Assembly (NCBI RefSeq): GCF_030818895.1
Contig: NZ_JAUTBA010000001.1
Coordinates: forward strand, 1,488,001 to 1,552,000
Direction of reading: 5' to 3'
DNA length: 64,000 nucleotides
Source: Sphingobacterium zeae
Lineage (GTDB): Bacteria; Bacteroidota; Bacteroidia; Sphingobacteriales; Sphingobacteriaceae
This document shows positions 1-8,623 of the stretch, in pieces. The number at the start of each line of letters is the position of its first letter. The first letter of the stretch is position 1. Under the pieces are notes generated by a model that saw nothing but the letters and a program-made list of their open reading frames with translations, was not told the DNA's origin and did not search any database. Both the position numbers and the translations under genes were made by a program.

Positions 1-174
1 TTACCATATATAGCCAGATCAGACGTTTATAGAGAATTGGCTCCAACTGTTTATAAATCTGATAATACTGTAATGACTGCTCAAGAACGATCGAGTTTGC
101 AAGCATATTTGAATAATGGTAATCCTAATCCTCCAAATTGTTGTAGGTTAACAAATAATCACACAAATTTATAA
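1..174 (+). CDS. 3' end of an unidentified protein (partial)
   Basis: Frame 1 is open from the window edge to a TAA at 172-174, giving 57 residues that end in a Pro/Asn-rich stretch with a Cys-Cys pair (PNPPNCCRL). A strong hairpin terminator follows at once, which supports this being the true end of a gene. The start lies outside the window and I do not recognise the family. Confidence 0.55.
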   Translation, partial: LPYIARSDVYRELAPTVYKSDNTVMTAQERSSLQAYLNNGNPNPPNCCRLTNNHTNL

Positions 175-175
175 T

Positions 176-210
176 AAAAGAAACCCGTATTTTACATACG
201 GGTTTCTTTT
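176..210. terminator. Bidirectional hairpin terminator
   Basis: A perfect 15-bp inverted repeat with a 5-base loop (AAAAGAAACCCGTAT / ATACGGGTTTCTTTT), A-rich on the left and T-rich on the right. It sits between two convergent genes and can end transcription from both sides; the minus-strand lipoprotein stop codon overlaps its edge. Confidence 0.9.
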
Positions 211-664
211 ATCTTTTGTATTTGATACTTACCACAGGATCACTTTTTCCATTCCTAATAATCATTTCGGAGTTATTCAGAATTTCACAATTCAAGGAAA
301 CATAAGAGTTTTCCTGTCCTTTTTCATTTGGTATTTTTAAAAATAGTGAATCCTTCTTTTTAATAAATCCTTTGTATATTGATGGTGGAGTATTTATCCC
401 AATATTTGCATTTATGCCATTATATTCATAAGCTCCAAACATAGTATCGGCATCCACTTTATAATCAGTATAAAGGCGAAGAACATTACCATTTGGAAGT
501 TCTTTCCAATCTTCATTTCCCTTTTTTATAGCAGTTTCTTTCCAGGCATATTGGTTACTATACATGGGAGGATCTATAATAGGAGGCTCGATTTCATTTT
601 CTTTACAAGATTCGTTAAAAATAAAAAATGCTGATAAAAGAAGTAATTTGAATGAATTTCTCAT
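209..664 (-). CDS. Putative lipoprotein of unknown function
   Basis: 151 residues. The N-terminus is a lipoprotein signal: MRNSFK, a hydrophobic run LLLLSAFFIF, then Cys20 in the lipobox-like sequence FNESC. The mature part starts with a Glu/Pro-rich linker (EPPIIDPP) and has no motif I recognise. It probably sits in the outer membrane or periplasm. A copy of the 34-bp motif shared with the peptide cluster lies upstream in the same orientation at 772-805, so it may belong to that regulon, for example as a self-protection lipoprotein; that role is inference only. It is separated from the lytSR genes by a decayed IS3 copy. Confidence 0.7.
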   Translation of the reverse strand: MRNSFKLLLLSAFFIFNESCKENEIEPPIIDPPMYSNQYAWKETAIKKGNEDWKELPNGNVLRLYTDYKVDADTMFGAYEYNGINANIGINTPPSIYKGFIKKKDSLFLKIPNEKGQENSYVSLNCEILNNSEMIIRNGKSDPVVSIKYKR

Positions 665-771
665 TTTTTTCTCGTTTGATTAGTAATTATTTAAACGATT
701 ATTGTCTAAATAATGCTACACCTAAAGGCATTCTCTGTGTTTGGTAAATCTTTGATCGAGTAAAAAACTAC

Positions 772-805
772 TTTGATATATTTCAACTCTGAGTTCGTCG
801 AGAAT
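772..805 (-). promoter_or_regulatory. 34-bp repeated motif, copy 1
   Basis: On the minus strand this reads ATTCTCGACGAACTC followed by a less conserved half. The first 15 bases match copies at 2228, 8082 and 24795 closely. It lies 107 bp before the start of the lipoprotein gene at 664 and points toward it. It is the weakest copy in its 3' half. Confidence 0.45.
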
Positions 806-965
806 ATTTTCGATTGTTTTTAATAAAATATATACTTACTGTGATAACTGAACCTTTAAAAATCAAAATGAAACCAAATAGAATTGACCTCTTCCCAAAA
901 AACTGGAGTATTTAAAAGTAGGGAATTCGGACTTGAATTACTAATTTTAAAAGGGAGGAAAAACG

Positions 966-1200
966 ATGAAAAAATCAAAGTTTACCGAAGCACAGATCGC
1001 CTTTGCGATCAAACAGTCCGAGACAGGTATCCGTGTGGAAAAAGTCTGCAGAAAAATGGGTATCAGGGAAGCTACCTTCTACAACTGGAATAAGAAATAC
1101 GGTGGCTGGGGGTATTGGAGCTGCGTAAGCTCCGGCAATTGGAAGAAGAAAATGCACAGCTGAAAAAGCTCGTGGCCGATCTTAGGACAAACGGATGCTC
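966..1200 (+). pseudogene. IS3-family transposase OrfA, frameshifted
   Basis: The reading frame begins MKKSKFTEAQIAFAIKQ, the typical OrfA helix-turn-helix start, and continues through VCRKMGIREATFYNWNKKYGG. At about 1105 the frame breaks; the expected continuation (LRKLRQLEEENAQLKKLVADL) is read in another frame and ends early near 1210. The DNA-binding half is preserved but the leucine-zipper part is out of frame, so the protein is probably inactive. Confidence 0.8.
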
Positions 1201-1247
1201 TAGGATGTATTAAAAAAAAGTTTTAAAGCCTTCGCAGCGTAGAAGCA

Positions 1248-2126
1248 TGGTTACCGGATTTATTTCTGATTATCGAATTTCCCTACGCACAGCGTGCGAG
1301 ATATCTCTGCCGAGCACCTCAGTTTGGTATTATAAACACCATAGATCAGATGACAGCCCATTACGCCTTCGCATAAAAAGCATTGCTGAATCACGTGTCC
1401 GTTACGGAATAGAGTGAATCGTCGTTCTTTTGAAACGTGAAGGCCGGCGGGATAATACAAAACGGATTTATCGAATTTATAAGGAAGAAGGCTTAGATCT
1501 ACTGGTGAAAAGGCCTAGACGCTGCCGTGCCGCTGCTCATCGATCCGAGAGACCGGTTTTTTCCAATTTACATGACTGCTGGAGTATGGACTTTGTCGCT
1601 GATGCGCTGTTCGATGGCAGGAAAATCCGCTGCTTAACTATAGTGGATAACTATAGTGGATAACTATAGCCGTAAATGCATGGCTATTGAGGTTGGATAG
1701 AGGCTTAAAGGAAATGACGTTGTTTCTGTTTTGGAAGAGCTCCGACTATTCCAACAGGCAATACCCAGAAAAATCCAAGGGGATAACGGATCGGAATTGC
1801 GGAGCAATCATGAACACCAAATAAAAACAAACACAGGTGAATAATTTATTTCCAAGGAGGTCGATAGATGGGCATATGAGCATCAGGTGAAATTGGTTTT
1901 CTCCAGACCGGGAAAACCAACAGATAATCCGTATATTGAGTCATTCATTGGAAGTTTTCGGGACGAGTGCCTAAATGCGCATTGGTTCCTGTCATTGGAA
2001 GATGCGAAGGAAAAAATTGAAATCTGGATGGAAGAGTACAACACCTTCAGACTCCACAGCTTTTTAGGGGATTTGACTCCTGAAATGTTTATAAAAAAAA
2101 GAAAACAGCAGAATTTTCTACTTTAG
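1248..2126 (+). pseudogene. IS3-family transposase OrfB (DDE integrase), multiply broken
   Basis: Fragments of an rve-type integrase can be followed across stops and frame changes: a HTH_21-like part near 1250-1420, HDCWSMDFVADALFDGRKIRCLTIVD near 1570-1650 (first catalytic Asp), QGDNGSEL near 1780 (second Asp) and GKPTDNPYIESFIGSFRDECL near 1910-1970 (catalytic Glu). A 13-base tandem duplication (TATAGTGGATAAC) near 1638-1664 adds a frameshift, and further stops occur near 1415, 1698 and 1843. Clearly non-functional. Confidence 0.8.
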
Positions 2127-2153
2127 AAGACGCCTAAATATCGGGAGAGGTCA

Positions 2154-2493
2154 TTGATCAGGGAGGTATAGTACTGACTAAAATTTATAACCAATCAAAA
2201 TATGTTTATTAAACCTTAGTATTAAATATTTTCGTCTAACAGCAATTTGACCTTGACAAACTTTTGAAATACCACAATATTTTAAAATGTAATGATTTGA
2301 TATCTCTAAGCTTACCAAAAAAGCTGAATATTTTTTTTAATTCCTTTATTTAGAGGCTGTTATTTTTTACGAAAATTATTCTTGTGTCATGTTATGTAGC
2401 GATTATCTTTCTTTAAGATCTTTCTTTATTATATTTAGTAAATTTTTGACTACATATTGAATAAAAAGATATTAGTAAGTAAACCAATATTAC
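2154..2493. other. Intergenic region before lytSR
   Basis: 340 bp of AT-rich sequence without a credible coding frame on either strand. It holds one copy of the 34-bp motif at 2228-2261 and presumably the promoter of the kinase/regulator operon. I found no exact TAnnTTTG box. Confidence 0.6.
2228..2261 (+). promoter_or_regulatory. 34-bp repeated motif, copy 2
   Basis: Begins ATTTTCGTCTAAC and contains TTTGACC, aligning without gaps to the copy at 8082-8115. It lies 232 bp upstream of the LytS gene and points toward it, as expected for autoregulation by the adjacent LytTR regulator. Confidence 0.5.
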
Positions 2494-3654
2494 ATGAGAA
2501 GTGAAGTTATTTGGGGGAAATGGTATACGCCTTTCGTAAGGGTGATCGTGCATATAATTTTTTGGATGTTAGTCTTTTTTACGTATTATTTTACTTATAG
2601 AAGGCTAGGAGGGAACTATATCTGGATTTTAGTAGCAAAAGAACTTTTTGTCACTACATCCTTGTTCTATTCCGGTATTTGGCTTATTTCAAAATGGATA
2701 GAAAAAAGAAAAGTACTTCCCCTCATAATATTTATAATCCTATCATATATATGGTGGTTAAATATTACTTATTTTGCATGTGACTTTCTTACTGACTTTG
2801 AATTAAAGGAAGGTAGTGGCATTTATAAGTATGTGAAATTTTTTACCAGTGATGGATATTTCGGTATTTATCGACTTAAAAAATTTCCTGGTGCATTTCC
2901 TGATTATTTAACCCTTGTATCCCTACCATTAACACCAAAATTGGTTAAGCATCTTATTGTTCAAGGTAACAAGATGCTCTTATTAGAAAAGAACCAGGCA
3001 GAACTCGAACTTGAAAAAGCAAATTTAGAATTAAAGACTACTAATCTTGAATTAGATAAAGCAAATCTGGAACGAGATAACCTTAAGATGGAACTAGAAA
3101 TTCTTAAATCTCAGATCTCTCCCCATTTTTTATTCAATACGTTAAATAGCATATATAGGCTGGCTGAAAAAGGAGAACCCAGTACTCCTAATACCATAAT
3201 GAAACTGTCTAATATGTTACGGTATTTGCTTTATCAGACCAATGATGATAAAATATTCATCGCAAAAGAAATTCAGTTTTTAAATGATTATCTGGACCTT
3301 ATCCAGATCAGATTTGGTAATGACATAAATCTGAATTTTAATATAGAAAAGATAAAGGAACCTTATCGAATAGTCCCATTAATGCTATTGCCTTTTATCG
3401 AAAATGCGATCAAACATGGACCAGAAAGAAGCAGAGCAGATGCATGGATTGATGTTTCATTAACAATTGATGCCGGGGTATTGAAATTCGTAGTTGCTAA
3501 TGGAGTAAATAAAAGCAGTACTGAACCACCAAAAGGCGGCATTGGATTGAAAAATGTTAATAGGAGACTGGAACTTCGATATAAGGATAGATATAAATTA
3601 GACATATCTGATAATCTGAATAGTTACACTGTCGTACTTGAAATTGAATTGTAA
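2494..3654 (+). CDS. LytS/YehU-type sensor histidine kinase
   Basis: 386-residue membrane kinase of the His_kinase (LytS) family. Residues 13-95 hold three hydrophobic segments, with a possible fourth near 140. Residues about 165-205 form a strongly repeated coiled coil (LELEKANLELKTTNLELDKA). The phospho-acceptor is His211 in SQISPHFLFNTLNSIY, followed by the N box (LLPFIENAIKHG) and G box (GGIGLKNVNRRL). It lacks a large sensor domain, so it probably senses through its membrane part. The gene is followed after 13 bp by its LytTR response regulator, and the pair sits next to the LanB dehydratase, suggesting control of peptide production; the link is inferred from position and shared upstream motifs. 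Confidence 0.92.
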   Translation: MRSEVIWGKWYTPFVRVIVHIIFWMLVFFTYYFTYRRLGGNYIWILVAKELFVTTSLFYSGIWLISKWIEKRKVLPLIIFIILSYIWWLNITYFACDFLTDFELKEGSGIYKYVKFFTSDGYFGIYRLKKFPGAFPDYLTLVSLPLTPKLVKHLIVQGNKMLLLEKNQAELELEKANLELKTTNLELDKANLERDNLKMELEILKSQISPHFLFNTLNSIYRLAEKGEPSTPNTIMKLSNMLRYLLYQTNDDKIFIAKEIQFLNDYLDLIQIRFGNDINLNFNIEKIKEPYRIVPLMLLPFIENAIKHGPERSRADAWIDVSLTIDAGVLKFVVANGVNKSSTEPPKGGIGLKNVNRRLELRYKDRYKLDISDNLNSYTVVLEIEL

Positions 3655-3667
3655 TAAATCTTGAAAA

Positions 3668-4372
3668 ATGATTAAATGTATTGTAATTGATGATGAACAA
3701 CTGGCACAGGAAATACTCGTGTCTCATTTAGAGAAAATTCCCGATATAGAAATTGTGGGAGTATTTAATAATGCATTTGATGCAATGAAAGTGTTAAGAT
3801 CAAAAGAAATAAATCTGGTGTTCTGTGATATTCAAATGCCTGATTTGGATGGTGTTAATTTTCTTAAAAGCCTTAAAAATCCTCCTTTATTTGTATTTGT
3901 TACTGGTGATCCATCACATGCTATCGAAGGATATCAATTAAATGTCTTAGATTATATACTTAAGCCATTTGGCGTAGATCGTCTTTTGCAGACTATAGAA
4001 AAAGCCCAGGCGTACTTAAACCTGGAGAAGGGAACCAAACCGGAACTGAACTTTCTTATAATTAAAGATAGGTCAAATATTATCATTACACCTTACGATG
4101 AAGTATATTCAATCAAGGCAGATAAGGATTACGTATGGGTTGAAACATTGGAAAAAACGTACCATGTGTGGAAAAAACTAATGGAAATGGAAGAATCCTT
4201 GGTCAATGCAAAGCAGTTTATCCGAGTGCACAAATCTTACATCATTAATCTAGATTATGCCAAGCAAGTTGAAGGTAATATAATAAAAATGAGAGGCAGT
4301 TTGGACGATGTGCCAATTGGTGGTCAATATAAAGCAGAATTGTTTAAACGTTTGGGATTAACGGGAGGTTAA
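3668..4372 (+). CDS. LytTR-family response regulator
   Basis: 234 residues with two domains. Residues 1-120 are a receiver with acidic pocket Asp8/Asp9/Glu10, phospho-acceptor Asp54 (FCDIQMPDLDG) and Lys99 (YILKPFG). Residues about 130-232 are a LytTR DNA-binding domain (ADKDYVWVETLEKTYHVWKKL, FIRVHKSYIIN). It forms a pair with the LytS kinase upstream. LytTR proteins usually bind direct repeats in promoters; the 34-bp motif found five times in this region is the natural candidate target. Its stop lies 7 bp from the stop of the convergent lanB gene, with no room for a separate terminator. Confidence 0.93.
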   Translation: MIKCIVIDDEQLAQEILVSHLEKIPDIEIVGVFNNAFDAMKVLRSKEINLVFCDIQMPDLDGVNFLKSLKNPPLFVFVTGDPSHAIEGYQLNVLDYILKPFGVDRLLQTIEKAQAYLNLEKGTKPELNFLIIKDRSNIIITPYDEVYSIKADKDYVWVETLEKTYHVWKKLMEMEESLVNAKQFIRVHKSYIINLDYAKQVEGNIIKMRGSLDDVPIGGQYKAELFKRLGLTGG

Positions 4373-4379
4373 TAGCTTT

Positions 4380-7300
4380 TTAACATTCAGTTCTCTTGAA
4401 CTCACAATTTAAGATCTTAACAAGGAAATGGTAAATTACCATTTCCTGTTCTCTTTGTTTGGTGAAGAAAATTCTATTCAAAAGCATGTGTGTTAGAGAG
4501 CCAATTATTCTTAAGTTCATCATTTGAAAATCTTTATTCTTATTGCATTTCTCTGCGACTAAAGTCATTTGGGCCTTATATTCATTGAGTATCGAGCAAT
4601 AATTAGTGTTTTCTATTTTCATAAATGAAGAGATTTCATCCTTCTTTTCCCGGAAATTTTTATCCAGTTTGTACTTTAATTTTGGTACAGTGTCAAATTC
4701 CTTAAGAAAACGGTCTCTCCATAAATTAAGCAATGATATTTGTTCAGCAATTGTATAATTGAATGCTGAAAGAAGATTCTTCGTCATTCCTAATGCCAGC
4801 TTCCATCTAAGGCTTTCACCTTCACGTTTAATATAGGGTAATAATTTGGAAATCGTTTCACTCTCTAAATGGAATATAGATTCGCAATTTTCAATGTTTG
4901 AGAAACCATAACGTTCAAGTTCCCGTTCATAAGTATCAATCATGAACTTTGAAATGCGGCGACTTTTAATTAATGGCTCCAAGATATTGTTGATACTTTT
5001 CGAGACTATTAAAAATGTACTTTCCAATTCTCCATTTAATTGAAATCGTACGCGCAGATGCGGTTCTGGATCGGCATATCTGATATAAAACCATTTTTGA
5101 ATTTTATCATGTTGCTTTAGCCCTTGAACTATCCGTTGCAATTCTTCTTGAATGATCCTATCGCTTTCTCTTTCACCACAATAAATTTTGAGATATAGCC
5201 ATTCGCTTCCCGGAACAAATGTTCGCTTAATATTACTTTCGGACTGAATAGGCAGGGAAGAGGAATCTCTAGTGGAATTTCCAATAATTGGAATAATCAC
5301 TTCATTGGACAATACTTCGCCGTCAGAATTAATAACTGGGCTACTAAATTCATCATAAATATTTTCAATTAGCCTTAAATCATAATTATTCAATTCTTTT
5401 AAAAAGATCTGTTTCCCAATTTCGTTATCTAGATCAATTAAAACTTCATTGTCTCCATTGGCGATTAAAACTTTTGTAGGAAGCTGGTATTTTTTTACAA
5501 AATATTCGATTTTTTCATTAGCATCCCTAAGATTCAAATTCCTAAATTCTATATGTGGGATATGCCATTCGGCACGGGAAAGAATAAGATGCTTATAGCA
5601 TATTCTGGGAAAGAAATTTTTTTTTGTGTTTGGGTGCCAATCCCAAGAAATTTTAATGGAATTTTCTTGTTGTTGAACATCACATAAAAATCTATAAATA
5701 GTCATTCCATAATGGAAGTTATGCGCGCTGCTGAGTCTAGGAAGTACACGTTTATTTAGATTTTGTGACCTTAAAATTACCTTTCCGTTTACTACTTTTA
5801 AATATATATCACTTAATGGTATTGTATGATCCTTATCAACGGCAGCTTGACCAATAATAGGAATTTCATATTCGTATAAACTTGGCCTTGCAAGAATGTT
5901 TCCGGCATTGGATTTAGGATAAAATACGATCTCAGCCAGAATAGTTTCATTTAATTGGTTTTGTTCTTCTCGTGCAAGCTTTAAAAGTTTGGTCTTTAGT
6001 GTCTCATCAAGATATGAAAAACGGGTGAGCAACGGTAAAGACGATGAGCCTCCACAACCTTTTAAATGAAATCTGAAATCCTTAATATCAGATTTTGTTT
6101 CTAATAGGTTACCGAATATATATAAGCCAAGGGGTAACTTGTTTTTTTCTGAATTATTCTTCATCCCAAATATCTCAAAGTCTTTTTCTTTCAGTTCTAT
6201 TGAACGTTTACTATAATCTGGCTTTTCAGAATACTTTTCTACAATTGATTCAACAAATTCAGAATAATCGGGGATATTGTTTGTTTGACTGCCAGTTAGT
6301 CCATTTAGCAGTGGGAGTTCTCTTTCTAAAATTGAGGCTTGAGTACCATATCCAATGCCTTGTTCAAAATCTAAAGCCTCCATCAAGGGTATTTCCTGAT
6401 CTCCATATCGTGAGTAAAATTTCTTTGTGAAAAGTTGTAGGTCGTCAGCTTTTTTATTATGATTTAAATGTATTAATTCGAATATCTCGCGTATTATAAT
6501 TGAAATTTCAATATCATTTAGATTGCCTTCGGTCATTTTTCTCATTGAATCCACTTGGAACAAATTTTTGGGATCTTTATGAAATAAACTCGAAAAAGCT
6601 TCCTTGATAATACATTTCGATGAGCTGATTCCCTCTGACTCACTGTTAGCTAAAATTTCCGAAAGTTCAATAATACTATTATAAAAATTTGTTCCCTTAG
6701 ATATATTAAGGGCTCTATTGAAAAAATTATCTAAGCTATCAACTGTAGTAATAGGATCAGTTTCTGGTATGAGAATTTTATGCTCAATTAGCTCAAATAT
6801 AAATTTTCTAGCCTGAACTTCTGTTACCCCAAACTGTCCAATAGAATTTATTATTTGTTTGATTGTTTTCCCTTTGCTCGTATTGGCAATTACTGTATTG
6901 ATTAAAATGTTTGAGTTAATCCTCGACCAGTTAAATTTTCTGTCAGAAAAATGCTCTGTATATTCGATGTATGAGAAGTTGTCACCATTATTGACGAGCG
7001 TTGAATTTGGATAAAAGATTATTTTCTCAATCGCAATTTCATCGTTTAATAACTGTTTATTTATAATTTCCTGGCTCGCATAATCCAAACGGTATTTAGA
7101 AAGAAACTTGTTGTTTAAAACAAGTTTGGTATTTACATTTGAAATATTCCCGATTGAAATAGATGAAAACTTTCCAAATGGAGTAGGGCGGTTAGACATT
7201 CTACTGATGTATTTATATATTGACGGCAATATATTCCTAGTTTCCTGTGTAAAGGGTTTATTTAATAATGTTTCTAATTGATTAAAAAGGTCTTGACTGG

Positions 7301-7463
7301 CTATAGCAATTGCATCAAGCAACTGTGGATCTTTGAAAAATTCAACGATAAAATCCCAAAATTCCAATTCAGTCTTGCAATTATTCACTCTATCGAAAAA
7401 GCTAATTGGCAATCTTGGGTTTCTAATTATAAAGAAATCTGCAGGTTTAACAAGCCTATACAT
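4380..7463 (-). CDS. LanB-type lantibiotic dehydratase, full length
   Basis: 1027 residues, the size of complete class I lanthipeptide dehydratases. Residues about 40-690 match the glutamylating N-terminal part (ISRMSNRPTPFGKFSSISIG; RPSLYEYEIPIIG; SSAHNFHYG) and residues about 745-1015 are the SpaB_C-type elimination domain (GSEWLYLKIYCGERESDRII; WFYIRYADPEPHLRVRFQL). Such enzymes use glutamyl-tRNA to activate Ser/Thr of a precursor peptide and then eliminate glutamate to give dehydroalanine/dehydrobutyrine. It is the last gene of a minus-strand set: candidate precursor, small receiver, lanB. No LanC cyclase occurs in the window, and the adjacent precursor has no Cys, so the product may carry dehydro residues without lanthionine rings (inference). 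Strongly AT-rich codon use. Confidence 0.93.
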   Translation of the reverse strand: MYRLVKPADFFIIRNPRLPISFFDRVNNCKTELEFWDFIVEFFKDPQLLDAIAIASQDLFNQLETLLNKPFTQETRNILPSIYKYISRMSNRPTPFGKFSSISIGNISNVNTKLVLNNKFLSKYRLDYASQEIINKQLLNDEIAIEKIIFYPNSTLVNNGDNFSYIEYTEHFSDRKFNWSRINSNILINTVIANTSKGKTIKQIINSIGQFGVTEVQARKFIFELIEHKILIPETDPITTVDSLDNFFNRALNISKGTNFYNSIIELSEILANSESEGISSSKCIIKEAFSSLFHKDPKNLFQVDSMRKMTEGNLNDIEISIIIREIFELIHLNHNKKADDLQLFTKKFYSRYGDQEIPLMEALDFEQGIGYGTQASILERELPLLNGLTGSQTNNIPDYSEFVESIVEKYSEKPDYSKRSIELKEKDFEIFGMKNNSEKNKLPLGLYIFGNLLETKSDIKDFRFHLKGCGGSSSLPLLTRFSYLDETLKTKLLKLAREEQNQLNETILAEIVFYPKSNAGNILARPSLYEYEIPIIGQAAVDKDHTIPLSDIYLKVVNGKVILRSQNLNKRVLPRLSSAHNFHYGMTIYRFLCDVQQQENSIKISWDWHPNTKKNFFPRICYKHLILSRAEWHIPHIEFRNLNLRDANEKIEYFVKKYQLPTKVLIANGDNEVLIDLDNEIGKQIFLKELNNYDLRLIENIYDEFSSPVINSDGEVLSNEVIIPIIGNSTRDSSSLPIQSESNIKRTFVPGSEWLYLKIYCGERESDRIIQEELQRIVQGLKQHDKIQKWFYIRYADPEPHLRVRFQLNGELESTFLIVSKSINNILEPLIKSRRISKFMIDTYERELERYGFSNIENCESIFHLESETISKLLPYIKREGESLRWKLALGMTKNLLSAFNYTIAEQISLLNLWRDRFLKEFDTVPKLKYKLDKNFREKKDEISSFMKIENTNYCSILNEYKAQMTLVAEKCNKNKDFQMMNLRIIGSLTHMLLNRIFFTKQREQEMVIYHFLVKILNCEFKRTEC

Positions 7464-7501
7464 TAGTTACCTTAATATTTCTTAAAATTTTGTCTATACA
7501 T

Positions 7502-7843
7502 TTATTGAAATCTTCGAAGAGAAATCGGCTTCAATAGTTCATATATTTCCCCATTTGGAATTTCTCCATTATAGTGGCTTATTGGTGTAGCAGAAATTAT
7601 AACAAAAATTGAGGACTCTGGAAATTTTGAATAATTGAAATCATTTTTATCTCCATAAGGTATAACTAAATCAAGGAAAATTATTGTAGGAGAACAAATC
7701 CTCAGTAGACTTTGGATTTCTGATCGCTCGATAGCAGTTCCCATAAGGATTAGATCATTCCTACGACTAATATAGTCTTGTAGCATCTCAATCGCTAACG
7801 CTTCATCTTCAATAAGTATACATGAAAAACCATTCTCCATCAT
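7502..7843 (-). CDS. Stand-alone receiver-domain protein, probably frameshifted at its end
   Basis: 113 residues forming a response-regulator receiver: Glu12-Asp13 acidic pair, phospho-acceptor Asp58 (IIFLDLVIPYG), Ser/Thr in ISATP and Lys105 (LLKPIS). There is no LytTR or other output domain. The frame ends abruptly at RRFQ-stop before the last helix. Dropping one base at the TAA gives RRFQKCIDKILRNIKVTNV, a typical final receiver helix, and a TAG at 7456-7458 that overlaps the lanB start by 8 bases. This suggests a recent frameshift in a gene once coupled to lanB. The start could also be Met2 (7840). It may tune signalling from the LytS kinase. Confidence 0.75.
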   Translation of the reverse strand: MMENGFSCILIEDEALAIEMLQDYISRRNDLILMGTAIERSEIQSLLRICSPTIIFLDLVIPYGDKNDFNYSKFPESSIFVIISATPISHYNGEIPNGEIYELLKPISLRRFQ

Positions 7844-7866
7844 GTTAAATTTTAATAAATAATCAT

Positions 7867-8016
7867 TTATGAATAGGAAGTTGTCATTGTGACTGTACCA
7901 GTTTGTTCAGTCTCGTCAAAGATTCCTTTACCTGTACTATTTGAATAATCCGCACTTCCGATAATTTCCTTTTCGATTTTTAAAAATTGTTCAATTTCTG
8001 AATGTGATAGTTCCAT
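7867..8016 (-). CDS. Candidate LanB precursor peptide, 49 residues, no Cys
   Basis: ATG at 8014-8016 to TAA at 7867-7869. The first part (MELSHSEIEQFLKIEKEII) is acidic and helical, like a RiPP leader; the end (TGTVTMTTSYS) is dense in Thr and Ser, like a core for dehydration. There is no Cys and no obvious GG cleavage site. It is the first gene of the minus-strand group, 23 bp before the receiver gene and upstream of lanB, where the substrate gene usually sits. Two copies of the 34-bp motif lie upstream. The peptide is not in any family I recognise by eye; the precursor role rests on position and composition. Confidence 0.65.
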   Translation of the reverse strand: MELSHSEIEQFLKIEKEIIGSADYSNSTGKGIFDETEQTGTVTMTTSYS

Positions 8017-8081
8017 AATTTTTATTGTTTAGTGACTAATATTTTTCACTAAAATCTGCCTACTATCCACTCAAAAAAAAT

Positions 8082-8115
8082 ATTCTCGTCCAACTCGAGT
8101 TTGACCAATATGAAC
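8082..8115 (+). promoter_or_regulatory. 34-bp repeated motif, copy 3
   Basis: Begins ATTCTCGTCCAACTCGAG and continues TTTGACCAATATGAAC. Its centre is a near-perfect palindrome (GTCCAACTCGAGTTTGAC). It lies 66 bp upstream of the candidate precursor gene but points away from it, toward the gene at 8624. Confidence 0.55.
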
Positions 8116-8198
8116 TACCTATTTTACCCTATTTCTTTGTTTTACAGGATTTAAAGGCATTTTTTCTATGTTTTTCCAGTTTATCGAGTAATTCCATT

Positions 8199-8232
8199 GT
8201 TTTGGATAGGTGAAAATTGAGTTTGACGAGAA
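8199..8232 (-). promoter_or_regulatory. 34-bp repeated motif, copy 4
   Basis: On the minus strand reads TTCTCGTCAAACTC, then ATTTTCACC. It points toward the candidate precursor gene, whose start is 182 bp further on. With the copy at 8082 it forms an inverted pair about 80 bp apart. Confidence 0.5.
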
Positions 8233-8623
8233 AAGTTGGTTCGTGACTCTTTATGTGTTATAATAATTGACAATGGAATGGAAGCGGATTTCTTCATCAT
8301 ATAGAATCTTATCCATGTCCCTTAAGATCATAGTGACCAAGAACTAGGTTATTCGAAGTAGTATGGCACGAATCAATAACGGTTTATATATTGGGAATAT
8401 TAATGTCGATTTCTAAAAATATGAGATTGACATTTTTCTGTATTTATCGGCCAAGAAGTCTACTTTATTGATAATATTGACTTAAAAATGAGATCAGCCT
8501 TCAATTGTGGCAAATCTTAATCTAATTATAAAAAACTTCCTGAAAAGCTTTAACCCATCAGAATTTTGAGGGTTACGCTTCATCCAAATACTCAATTATA
8601 TCAGACTAACAAATTCTAAACCT

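Larger units (their letters stand above)
885..2153 (+). mobile_element. Degenerate IS3-family element (IS407-like group)
   Basis: Imperfect terminal inverted repeats start TGACCTCTTCCC at 885 and end GGGAGAGGTCA at 2153; about 1.27 kb, the usual size for this group. Inside are remnants of orfA and orfB in several frames. No matching 4-bp target duplication is visible (flanks GAAT and TTGA), which fits an old copy. It lies between the lipoprotein gene and the lytSR operon. Confidence 0.8.
8017..8623. other. Long non-coding stretch between precursor and 8624 gene
   Basis: 607 bp, AT-rich, without a coding frame above about 25 codons that looks real. It carries two copies of the 34-bp motif in opposite orientation (8082-8115 and 8199-8232), so it is probably a shared divergent control region. 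A small RNA cannot be excluded. Confidence 0.55.
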
